A stretch of 9,754 nt of DNA, taken from assembly GCA_902772625.1 (NCBI GenBank), contig CACYBP010000059.1:1-9754 (forward strand). Direction: 5' to 3'. Of this stretch, positions 1 through 6,905 are shown piece after piece; within the stretch, counting starts at the first letter, position 1, and the number at the start of each line of letters is the position of its first letter. Made by a program: the position numbers and the translations under genes. Source of the DNA: Oscillospiraceae bacterium. Lineage in GTDB: Bacteria > Bacillota > Clostridia > Oscillospirales > QAMX01. The notes beneath the pieces were generated by a model. That model was not told where the DNA came from, did not search any database, and was given only the letters and a program-made list of their open reading frames with translations.

Positions 1-1476
1 CCCTTTATCTCCATCGTCTTTTCCCTCTTTTCGGCGGTGGTGTCTTCGCTTCTTCCGGGGAAGGCGGCGAGGGTCTATACCGTGGCGGCCGAGACGGTGC
101 TGGCCCTTCTTTCGGCGGCGACCCTTATTTACGCCGTGACCACGGGAGAGTCGGTCACCTACCGCATGGGGCATTTCGACGCGCCCTGGGGAAACGAGAT
201 CCGCTTCGGGATGCTGGAGGCGCTGACGGCTCTGATCTTCTCATTGGTGCTTCTCCTCTCGGTGGTGGGCGGCGCGCGGTATGTGAACCGGGACGTCCCG
301 CCCAAAAAGATCAATCTCTATTATCTTCTGATCAATCTGCTCGGCGCGGCGCTGATGGCTCTGGTCTACACCAACGACATCTTTACCGGGTACGTGTTCC
401 TGGAGATCCTGACCCTGACCTCCGGGGGCATCCTGATGATCCGGGAGATCGGCAGGACCACTCTGGCCGCCACGCGCTATATGATCCTGAATCTTCTGGG
501 ATCGGGGCTTTTCCTTCTGGGGATCATCCTCTTTTACGACGTCACGGGGCATCTTCTGATGCCCAACATGCACGAGGCGCTCCTGGAGCTTGGGAAAAGC
601 GGCGAATACGCCCTTCCCCTCAGCGTCACCACCGGGCTGGTGTGCGTGGGGCTTGCCATCAAGAGCGGGCTTTTTCCCTTCCACACCTGGATGCCCGACA
701 CCTACGGATTTGCCACGCCGACCTCCTCGGCGATCCTTTCGGGGCTGGTGTCCAAGGGGTACATTTTCCTTCTGATCAAGATCATGACCCGGGTGATCGG
801 GCTGGATAACCCCATCCTCACCGTGGCGCGGAACATCCTGTTTCTCTTCGGCCTCGCGGGGATCGTGGCGGGCTCGGTGCTGGCCATCCGGGAAAACAAC
901 GTCATGCGCATGATCGCCTATTCCTCGGCGGCGCAGATCGGATATATCTATATGGGCATCGGCCTGGGGGAGACGGCGGGCTTTGCCGCCGCGATCTTCC
1001 ATCTTCTGACCCACGCGGTCACCAAGCCCCTGCTCTTTTTGTCGGCGGCGGCCCTGATGGAGACCTCCGGCGACAGCCCCGTTTTCCACGACCTGCAGGG
1101 CGCGGCGCACCGCAACCGCGGCGCGGGAGCGCTTTTCACGGTGGGGGCCATGTCCATGATCGGTATTCCGATCTTCGCGGGCTTCACCTCCAAGCTTCTT
1201 TTCTCCCTGGCCGCCATCGGGCATCTGCCCTTCAAGACCTTCTCGGTCCTTGTGATCCTCGCGGTCAGCACCATCCTCAACACGCTTTATTTCATCCGCA
1301 CGGTGATTCGGATCTACACCTCTCCCGACGGGAGAAAGGAGATCCGCACCCCCTTCCGGCCGCAGATCCCCTGCCTTGTTTCGGGCGGAGTGATGGCCGC
1401 GCTGAACGTGATCCTCGGCCTGCAGTCCCAGCCCATCCTGGAGCTGATCGAACGCGGCCTCGCCTTATTCTCCTGA
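1..1476 (+). CDS. MrpD/NuoN-like proton-conducting membrane subunit, 5' end cut by window
   Basis: The frame is open from base 1 and the first 12 codons are already hydrophobic, so the gene starts left of the window. The GTG at 37 is only the first possible in-window start and is probably internal. About 491 residues are visible, near the usual MrpD length. The protein is almost entirely membrane helices. Counting from the codon at base 1, family ion-path residues are present: E135 in FLEILTLTS (TM5), K221 in AIKSGLFPFHTW (TM7), K252 at the end of TM8 (GLVSKG) and K398 in AGFTSK (TM12). The FPFHTWMPD and FHLLTHAVTK motifs are typical of Proton_antipo_M. It would pass H+ or Na+ across the cytoplasmic membrane as part of a larger complex. 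The next gene starts 39 nt downstream. MrpD is the best match by motif, but NuoN/NuoM-like naming is equally possible without a search. Confidence 0.9.
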   Translation, partial: PFISIVFSLFSAVVSSLLPGKAARVYTVAAETVLALLSAATLIYAVTTGESVTYRMGHFDAPWGNEIRFGMLEALTALIFSLVLLLSVVGGARYVNRDVPPKKINLYYLLINLLGAALMALVYTNDIFTGYVFLEILTLTSGGILMIREIGRTTLAATRYMILNLLGSGLFLLGIILFYDVTGHLLMPNMHEALLELGKSGEYALPLSVTTGLVCVGLAIKSGLFPFHTWMPDTYGFATPTSSAILSGLVSKGYIFLLIKIMTRVIGLDNPILTVARNILFLFGLAGIVAGSVLAIRENNVMRMIAYSSAAQIGYIYMGIGLGETAGFAAAIFHLLTHAVTKPLLFLSAAALMETSGDSPVFHDLQGAAHRNRGAGALFTVGAMSMIGIPIFAGFTSKLLFSLAAIGHLPFKTFSVLVILAVSTILNTLYFIRTVIRIYTSPDGRKEIRTPFRPQIPCLVSGGVMAALNVILGLQSQPILELIERGLALFS

Positions 1477-1515
1477 CCGGACGCCAAAAACCCCCGAAAG
1501 GAAAGAAAACGCCAT

Positions 1516-2973
1516 ATGTTTTTGCTTCTTGCCATTCTGATCCCCCTGGTGACGGGCGGACTTATGCCTCTGTGGAAATTCCAGAAGAAAGGACCCCGGG
1601 CGTTCTACGTGCTCGCCTCCCTCTTTCTCACGGCGGCGGCCGCGGTGCTGGGCGCCCTTTCGCGGGAGCGGTTCGTCTTCCTCTCCTTCGGGGAGGGCGT
1701 GGAATTGGCCGTCGCCCCCGACGGGATCGCGATCTTCTTTGCCGCGATCTTCCTTCTGGCCTGGATCGCGGTGTCGGTCTATACCTTCCGCTATATCACC
1801 CACGAGGGAAACGAAAACCGGTTTTTCGCCTTTCTGCTGCTGACTCTGGGCGGGATGCTCGGCGTGGCGTTCGCCGAAAACATGGTGACCCTCTATCTCT
1901 TCTTTGAGACCGCGACCCTCTTCTCCATGCCGACGGTTCTGCATTCCCAGACGAAGGAATCGGTGTCCGCCGCGCTCAAATATCTTTTCTATTCGGTGGC
2001 GGGAGCGTTTCTCGGCCTGATCGGCGTGTTCGCCGTGTATTATTATTCCCCCGACCGCGCCTTCCGGTGGGGCGGAACGGTGGATCCCGCGCTCCTCGGC
2101 GACGGGAAGGGCGTTTTCCTCTGGATCGTCTTCTTCGCGGTGGTGGGCTTCGCCACCAAGGCGGGCATGTTCCCGATGCACAACTGGCTTCCCACCGCGC
2201 ACCCCGTGGCGCCCGCGGCGGCCAGCGCCCTGCTTTCCGGGCTGATCACCAAGGCGGGCGTGATCGCGGTGATCCGGCTGATCTTCTGCGCCGTGGGACC
2301 GGAGCTTCTGCGGGGCACCTGGGTGCAGATCGCCTGGCTCATCCTGGCGATGATCACGGTGTTCATGGGCTCCATGATGGCCTATCACGAAAAGCTTCTG
2401 AAAAAAAGGCTTGCCTACTCCACGGTGAGCAACCTCTCCTATATCCTGCTCGGGCTATTCACCCTGTCGCCCGAGGGGATGACCGGATCGCTTCTGCACG
2501 TGGTGGCCCACGCCACCGCCAAGACCTGCCTGTTCCTGGCGGCGGGGAGCATCATCTATATGACCGGCAAGACCCGGGTGGACGAACTGCGCGGCATCGG
2601 GCGGGAGATGCCCGTGACCATGTGGAGCTTCACCCTCGCCTCGCTTTCGCTCATCGGGATCCCGCCCTTTGCAGGCTTCATCTCCAAATGGCATCTGGCG
2701 CTGGCGTCGCTGGACGCCCTGCCCGGCGCCTTTGCCGTCCTGGCACCGGCGGTGCTCCTGATCTCGGCCCTTCTGACCGCCGGGTATCTTTTGCCGGTGG
2801 TGATCGCGGGATTCTTCCCGGGAAACGATTACGATCTGAAAACCCCGAAGACCGAAGCTCCCGCGGTGATGAGCGCGCCGGTGCTGTTCTTCGGACTGGC
2901 GACGCTGGCGGCGGGAGTGGCCGCGTCTCCGCTGATCGAGCTGCTCCGGAACTACGTGATCGGGCTCTTCTGA
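1516..2973 (+). CDS. MrpD/NuoM-like proton-conducting membrane subunit (second in array)
   Basis: A 485-residue, highly hydrophobic protein that begins with a membrane helix (MFLLLAILIPLVTGG). The ATG follows a GAAAGGAAAG purine tract about 10 nt upstream. Proton_antipo_M hallmarks are E131 (LYLFFETATLF, TM5), K215 (GFATKAGMFPMHNWLP, TM7), K246 (LLSGLITKAG, TM8), H328, H332 and K336 in the broken-helix region, and K391 (PPFAGFISK, TM12). These are the residues along the central polar axis of NuoL/M/N and MrpA/D, so the subunit looks competent for ion transfer. It lies 39 nt after the first gene and 10 nt before the third, which suggests co-transcription and a shared complex. It shares an exact 14-residue block with the third subunit. 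I cannot assign MrpD versus NuoM more exactly from the sequence. Confidence 0.92.
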   Translation: MFLLLAILIPLVTGGLMPLWKFQKKGPRAFYVLASLFLTAAAAVLGALSRERFVFLSFGEGVELAVAPDGIAIFFAAIFLLAWIAVSVYTFRYITHEGNENRFFAFLLLTLGGMLGVAFAENMVTLYLFFETATLFSMPTVLHSQTKESVSAALKYLFYSVAGAFLGLIGVFAVYYYSPDRAFRWGGTVDPALLGDGKGVFLWIVFFAVVGFATKAGMFPMHNWLPTAHPVAPAAASALLSGLITKAGVIAVIRLIFCAVGPELLRGTWVQIAWLILAMITVFMGSMMAYHEKLLKKRLAYSTVSNLSYILLGLFTLSPEGMTGSLLHVVAHATAKTCLFLAAGSIIYMTGKTRVDELRGIGREMPVTMWSFTLASLSLIGIPPFAGFISKWHLALASLDALPGAFAVLAPAVLLISALLTAGYLLPVVIAGFFPGNDYDLKTPKTEAPAVMSAPVLFFGLATLAAGVAASPLIELLRNYVIGLF

Positions 2974-2983
2974 GGAGGGTTTT

Positions 2984-4453
2984 ATGAATTCCGCATTTCT
3001 TCTGGCGCCGATCCTGATGGCGCTGTGCTTCGCGGCGATCTGGTATCTTCTGCCCATGCGCACCCGGAGGAGGAAAAATCTCTTCCTGTTTTTCGCCACC
3101 CTTCTGGTGAGTCTTATGACCTGGGCCCTGATCCTGTGGCGCCCCCGGGAGAGCTTTGAGATCTACCGGTTCAGCGAAAAGCTCAGCATCACCCTGAAGC
3201 TTGACGGCCTCGGCATGTTTTTCGCGGGCCTGACCTCCTTTTTGTGGCCCTTTGCCACCCTGTACGCCTTTGAATACATGCAGGGCGCGAAGCACAACCG
3301 CATGTTCTTCACTTTTTATCTCATGACCTTCGGCGTGACCGAGGGGATCGCCTTCGCGGGAAATATGCTTTCGGCCTTCGTGTTCTACGAGATGCTGACC
3401 CTGACCACTCTGCCTCTGGTGCTTTCCCGCTTCAACGAGGATTCCCAATACGCCGCCCGGCGCTACGCCGTGTACTGTCTCGGCGGATCGGCCTTCGCCT
3501 TCATCGGCGTGGTGTTCCTGTCCTATTACGGGGGCGGAGCGCCTTTCGTACCCGGAGGCGTGCTGGCGGGGAGCGCGGCCGATAAAAATATGATGCTTCT
3601 GGTGTTCCTGATCTCCTTCTTCGGCTTCGGGGTGAAGGCGGCGGTGTTCCCGCTTCACGGCTGGCTGCCCCTGGCCTCGGTGGCGCCCACGCCGGTGACC
3701 GCCCTTCTTCACGCGGTGGCGGTGGTGAAGGCCGGGGTGTTCGTGCTGATGCGCACCGTCTATTACGGCTTCGGCGCGGAATACCTCCGGGGCACCTATG
3801 CCCAAAAGATCGCCCTCGGGATCGCGATCTTCACCACGGTGTTCGGCGCGGCGATGGCCCTGAAGGAGCGGCATTTCAAAAGACGGCTTGCCTATTCCAC
3901 GGTGAGCAATCTTTCCTATATCCTCTTCGGGGTGATGCTCTGCACCGAGGCGGGGCTTTCCGCCGGGATCACCCACACGGTGTTTCACGCCCTGATCAAG
4001 ATCGGCGCCTTCATGTGCGCCGGCGCCTTCATGCATCAGACCGGGAGAGAGTATCTGTTTGAGCTGGACGGAGCGGGGAAGAGGATGCCATGGATCTTCA
4101 GCTTTTTCACGGTCTTCTCCCTGGCTCTGGTGGGGATCCCGCTTTTCAACGGCTTTATCTCCAAGTACCAGCTGGTGATGGCGGGCTTTCAGGACGGGAC
4201 CGTGCTCGGTACCGTGGGCGTCTTCGCTCTGATCGCGGCGGCGTTTTTGTGCGCCGTATATATGTTCACCGTGCCGATCCGCGCCTTTTTCCCCCAGGCG
4301 GGACGCGACAAATTCATCGGCAGCAACGTCACCGATCCCGGCTGGCGGATGCTTCTGCCCATCGGCCTTTTCGCCCTGCTGGTGATCGCCTTCGGCGTGT
4401 ATCCGGAGCCGGTCCTTTCCCTGGCCCGGGCGATCGCCGCGGGCAGCTTGTGA
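2984..4453 (+). CDS. NuoL/HyfB/MrpD-like proton-conducting membrane subunit (third in array)
   Basis: A 489-residue polytopic membrane protein. The ATG is preceded at 8 bp or less by GAGGAGG, which overlaps the stop codon of the preceding gene, so translation is probably coupled. Ion-path residues are E136 (FVFYEMLTLTT, TM5), K218 (GFGVKAAVFPLHGWLP, TM7), H243 and K249 (LLHAVAVVKAG, TM8), H331, H335 and K339, and K394 (NGFISK, TM12). The LLHA...VKAG form of TM8 resembles NuoL/HyfB proteins; the other three subunits here have LLSG or ILSG. A charged MRTRRRK segment after TM1 is a likely cytoplasmic loop. Close paralogy with the second gene is plain (identical RLAYSTVSNLSYIL). The role is a proton or Na+ path in the membrane arm of an Mrp-like or complex I-like assembly. 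Confidence 0.92.
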   Translation: MNSAFLLAPILMALCFAAIWYLLPMRTRRRKNLFLFFATLLVSLMTWALILWRPRESFEIYRFSEKLSITLKLDGLGMFFAGLTSFLWPFATLYAFEYMQGAKHNRMFFTFYLMTFGVTEGIAFAGNMLSAFVFYEMLTLTTLPLVLSRFNEDSQYAARRYAVYCLGGSAFAFIGVVFLSYYGGGAPFVPGGVLAGSAADKNMMLLVFLISFFGFGVKAAVFPLHGWLPLASVAPTPVTALLHAVAVVKAGVFVLMRTVYYGFGAEYLRGTYAQKIALGIAIFTTVFGAAMALKERHFKRRLAYSTVSNLSYILFGVMLCTEAGLSAGITHTVFHALIKIGAFMCAGAFMHQTGREYLFELDGAGKRMPWIFSFFTVFSLALVGIPLFNGFISKYQLVMAGFQDGTVLGTVGVFALIAAAFLCAVYMFTVPIRAFFPQAGRDKFIGSNVTDPGWRMLLPIGLFALLVIAFGVYPEPVLSLARAIAAGSL

Positions 4454-4458
4454 GGAGG
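4452..4458 (+). promoter_or_regulatory. Ribosome binding site deciding the start of the 682-aa subunit
   Basis: GAGGAGG overlaps the TGA stop of the third subunit (4451-4453) and sits 8 nt before ATG 4467. The alternative in-frame GTG at 4458 uses the last base of this site and has no Shine-Dalgarno of its own. The overlap with the upstream stop suggests translational coupling. Confidence 0.75.
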
Positions 4459-4466
4459 TGGAAAGC

Positions 4467-6515
4467 ATGAACGCCATGATCCCTCTTCTGGTCTTCTTTC
4501 CCTTCCTGGCGGCGCCGCTTTCCTATCTGATCGGGAAACGGAGCCGGGATTCCCGCAACTTCTTCGTGATCGCCGTGTCGGCGGTGGCGCTGGCCTTCGC
4601 GCTGGCGGTGTGGCACCTGGAGAGCGGAGAAAGCTTCGAGACCGTATTGGCCGGCGGGCTTTCCTTCCGGGCGGACGGCTTCCGCGGGCTTTATTCCGTG
4701 GTGATCGCCCTGATGTGGTTCATGACCTCGCTTCTCTCCAGAGAGTATTTTTCCGAGCATTACCGGAACCGCAACCGGTATTATTTCTTCCTGCTTCTGA
4801 CCCTGGGAGCCTCCTTCGGGGTGTTCCTTTCGGCCGATTTCTTCACGGCCTTCGTCTTTTTCGAGATCCTGTCCTTCACCTCCTTCGTCTGGGTGATCCA
4901 GGACGAGACCCCCGGGGCGGACCGGGCGGCAAAGACCTATCTCGCGGTGGCGGTGATCGGCGGTCTCGTGCTCTTCATGGGGCTTGCGCTGCTTTATCAC
5001 CGGTTCGGGACGCTGGATTTCGGAGAGCTGCGGAAGCTGGCGCTGACGATGACCGACAAAAGCGAGCTCTATCCCGCGGGACTGATGATCCTGTTCGGCT
5101 TCGGGGCGAAGGCGGGCTTGTTCCCGCTTCACGTCTGGCTTCCCAAGGCGCATCCGGTGGCTCCCGCGCCGGCCAGCGCGCTCCTGTCGGGCGCCCTGAC
5201 CAAGATCGGGATCTACGGGGTGACTGCTGTGACCGTGTCGCTTTTCATGGGGGACCGGAAATGGGGTTCGATGCTCTTCTGCGTGGCGCTGATCACCCTG
5301 TTCCTCGGCGCTCTGATGGCGATCTGCTCGAACAATCTCAAAAAGATCCTGGCCTGCTCCTCCATGTCGCAGATCGGGTTTGTGACGGTGGGGATCGCGC
5401 TTTCGGCCGCCCTCGGCGCCGAGGGCGATCTCGCGGCGGCGGGCGCGGTGTGGCACATGCTGAACCACTCGATCCTGAAGCTGACCCTCTTCATGGCGGC
5501 GGGCGTGGTGTATATGAACCTGCACGCCCTGTCCCTGAACGACGTCCGGGGCTTCGGACGGAAAAAGCCGCTTCTGGCGATGGCCTTCGCCTTCGGCGGA
5601 CTGGGCCTCGGCGGGATCCCGCTCTGGAACGGTTACCTGAGCAAGACCATGCTTCACGAGGCGATCACAGAATTCGCGTCGGTCACCGGAAGCTTCTGGG
5701 TGCACGCGGCCGAATGGATCTTTATGCTGACCGGCGGACTGACGCTTGCGTATATGACCAAGATCTTCGTCTGTCTCTTCTTTGAGGAGCCTTCGGAGCT
5801 GGTGCGCAAGGCCGAGAAGAGGAAGTATATGAATTTCCTCTCATCCCTGGCGATCGCGGTCTCCGCGATCCTGATCCCGGTGATGGGGATCCCGGCGGTG
5901 ATGCGCTATTTCATGCGGAACGCGATCATTTTCGCTGGGGGCAGCCGGACGCCCTCCCCGGCCTTCTTCTCCTGGGAGGCTCTTTCGGGGGCGCTTATCA
6001 CGCTGATCGTCGCGTCCGCGGCCTACGCCCTTTTCGTCTGGCTCCCGCGCCGGAAGACCGGGGAATACCGCGATCTCTGGCCGAAGAGGCTGGATCTGGA
6101 AAACGAGGTCTACCGGCCGCTTTTGCTTACGATCCTTCCGAAGGCGGGAGGGCTTCTTGCCCGGGCGCTGGCTCTGATTCCCGAAAAGCTTTTCGACGCC
6201 TTGCCCCTGATCTTCGGCGCCGCGGCGCGGGTGACCTCGGAGATCCCTGACAGGCTTTTCCTCTTCACAAGAAAAACCGCCCTGCGGGAGGCGCCCGCCA
6301 GGACCGCCTTCCACCGGGGGACCGCCCTGAGCGAGACGGCGGGGAAGGTGGCCGAGAAGGTCACTCACCGCAAGGGCCTGGTCACCGCCTTCGGGCGGGT
6401 GGGCATGCGTCTGCGGGAGGAATTCAGCGAGGTGAGCTCCAGCTTTTCCTTTGCGCTGCTTCTCGCGGCGCTGGGTCTTACGGCGATGCTGGTGGGGCTT
6501 CTGCTCTTCGGGTGA
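4467..6515 (+). CDS. NuoL/MrpA-like proton-conducting membrane subunit with long C-terminal extension
   Basis: A 682-residue protein and the largest of the four. I place the start at ATG 4467, not the in-frame GTG at 4458, because that GTG lies inside the GAGGAGG ribosome binding site. The antiporter core spans about residues 1-525, with E133 (FVFFEILSFTS, TM5), K215 (GFGAKAGLFPLHVWLP, TM7), K246 (LLSGALTKIG, TM8), H330, H334 and K338, and K393 (NGYLSK, TM12). After a helix at about 502-526 there are roughly 130 polar or amphipathic residues (about 530-658), then one hydrophobic helix at 659-682 at the extreme C-terminus. That resembles the lateral helix plus anchoring helix of NuoL and MrpA. 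The gene sits 13 nt after the third subunit and no terminator follows it. It is probably the distal subunit of the complex. The assignment as NuoL or MrpA equivalent is inference from topology. Confidence 0.9.
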   Translation: MNAMIPLLVFFPFLAAPLSYLIGKRSRDSRNFFVIAVSAVALAFALAVWHLESGESFETVLAGGLSFRADGFRGLYSVVIALMWFMTSLLSREYFSEHYRNRNRYYFFLLLTLGASFGVFLSADFFTAFVFFEILSFTSFVWVIQDETPGADRAAKTYLAVAVIGGLVLFMGLALLYHRFGTLDFGELRKLALTMTDKSELYPAGLMILFGFGAKAGLFPLHVWLPKAHPVAPAPASALLSGALTKIGIYGVTAVTVSLFMGDRKWGSMLFCVALITLFLGALMAICSNNLKKILACSSMSQIGFVTVGIALSAALGAEGDLAAAGAVWHMLNHSILKLTLFMAAGVVYMNLHALSLNDVRGFGRKKPLLAMAFAFGGLGLGGIPLWNGYLSKTMLHEAITEFASVTGSFWVHAAEWIFMLTGGLTLAYMTKIFVCLFFEEPSELVRKAEKRKYMNFLSSLAIAVSAILIPVMGIPAVMRYFMRNAIIFAGGSRTPSPAFFSWEALSGALITLIVASAAYALFVWLPRRKTGEYRDLWPKRLDLENEVYRPLLLTILPKAGGLLARALALIPEKLFDALPLIFGAAARVTSEIPDRLFLFTRKTALREAPARTAFHRGTALSETAGKVAEKVTHRKGLVTAFGRVGMRLREEFSEVSSSFSFALLLAALGLTAMLVGLLLFG

Positions 6516-6545
6516 TTGACAAAAGGCCGGAGGGCGTGTTATACT
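6516..6545 (+). promoter_or_regulatory. Sigma-A-type promoter for the heavy-metal-associated protein gene
   Basis: TTGACA at 6516-6521 (6 of 6 to consensus), an 18-nt spacer, then TATACT at 6540-6545 (5 of 6). The -35 box starts at the base immediately after the TGA of the antiporter gene (6513-6515). Transcription would start near 6552, giving a leader of about 35 nt before ATG 6586. This is the best promoter match in the window, and it implies the metal-binding gene has its own transcript. Confidence 0.75.
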
Positions 6546-6585
6546 CATCAAAAAGGGGACGGGATCCCCGGGAAAGGAAATCGTT

Positions 6586-6786
6586 ATGAAAATCGGAATC
6601 GACGGCATGAAATGCGAAAAATGCGCGGGCCGCGTGAAAAAGGCGCTGATCGCCCTGGGAAGCGCCGACGCGGAGGTCTCGCTGGAAAAGAAGGAAGCCA
6701 CGGCGACCTTCCCTCTGGGAGTCGACGAAAAGGCCGTCCGGGACGCCGTGGAGGCGCTCGGCTTCAAGGTGACCGCCGTCGCGTAA
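6586..6786 (+). CDS. Heavy-metal-associated domain protein, CopZ-like (66 aa)
   Basis: A 66-residue protein that is a single heavy-metal-associated (HMA) domain. The GMKCEKC motif at residues 7-13 gives the CxxC metal site (C10, C13). The rest fits the ferredoxin-like beta-alpha-beta-beta-alpha-beta fold, ending with the usual ALGFKV stretch. There is no signal peptide or membrane helix, so it is cytosolic. The family binds Cu(I) or related soft metals and hands them to P-type ATPases or regulators; the Lys-rich CEKC centre does not fix the metal. An AAAGGAAA site (6573-6580) precedes the ATG. The gene has its own promoter and a probable terminator. No CopA-type ATPase or CsoR/CopY repressor is visible nearby, so its partner is unknown. 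The name CopZ-like is by domain only; a mercury-type (MerP-like cytosolic) binder is an alternative. Confidence 0.88.
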   Translation: MKIGIDGMKCEKCAGRVKKALIALGSADAEVSLEKKEATATFPLGVDEKAVRDAVEALGFKVTAVA

Positions 6787-6799
6787 GGAAAAGAACAGA

Positions 6800-6836
6800 G
6801 GACGGCCGTCCGCAAACCGGGACGGCCGCCCTTTCT
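6800..6836 (+). terminator. Probable intrinsic terminator after the HMA gene
   Basis: Arms at 6800-6811 and 6820-6831 pair over 12 positions with one A-C mismatch, around an 8-nt loop, followed by TTTCTC. The stem is strong but the T tract is short, so termination may be partial. Each arm contains GACGGCC, and the left arm is itself a 10-bp palindrome (GACGGCCGTC). Confidence 0.6.
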
Positions 6837-6843
6837 CGGTCTT

Positions 6844-6889
6844 GCGGGGAGATCGCCCGCGTGGATGACGTGAGCCGGTCGAGGACCGG
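6844..6889 (+). other. Two-hairpin leader upstream of the chromate-transporter pair
   Basis: Two short inverted repeats lie between the preceding terminator and the transporter start. One is GCGGG/CCCGC (6844-6848 and 6856-6860, 7-nt loop). The other is CCGGTC/GACCGG (6875-6880 and 6884-6889, 3-nt loop), and it ends 3 nt before the ribosome binding site. I could not match the sequence to a riboswitch class I know, including the Mn (yybP-ykoY) and fluoride types. No convincing promoter is visible in the interval. It may be regulatory or chance structure in GC-rich DNA. Confidence 0.3.
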
Positions 6890-6892
6890 ATG

Positions 6893-6897
6893 GGAGG
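6893..6897 (+). promoter_or_regulatory. Ribosome binding site deciding a GTG start
   Basis: GGAGG lies 8 nt before GTG 6906. The protein from that codon begins VKELLRLFGVF, matching the normal beginning of short CHR proteins. Upstream codons in the same frame run back through the leader and the HMA gene in another frame, and give no family-like sequence. Confidence 0.7.
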
Positions 6898-6905
6898 AAT
6901 GTGAC

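Noticed and set aside
1477..1515. Terminator or promoter between the first and second antiporter genes
   Set aside because: Only 39 nt with no inverted repeat, T run or recognisable -10 box; it holds just the ribosome binding site.
2067..2987. Plus-strand open frame overlapping the second antiporter gene
   Set aside because: Low-complexity Arg/Gly/Ala/Pro sequence from a shifted frame; the antiporter frame has clear family motifs and a ribosome binding site.
2678..4477. Long minus-strand open frame (599 codons) opposite the third antiporter gene
   Set aside because: It is rich in His, Arg, Gln and Gly with no hydrophobic core, the usual shadow of GC-rich membrane-protein genes. It has no motif and no ribosome binding site. 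The same applies to the other long minus-strand frames at 241-1224, 1465-2388, 4329-5705, 5841-7235 and 7046-9097.
6844..6889. Fluoride or manganese (yybP-ykoY) riboswitch
   Set aside because: Neither the conserved fluoride core nor the paired Mn loops with their conserved bases are present.
6516..6905. N-terminal extension of the first CHR protein back to 6516
   Set aside because: This part of the frame crosses the promoter, the HMA gene in another frame, and the terminator. It has no family similarity, and a good Shine-Dalgarno precedes GTG 6906.
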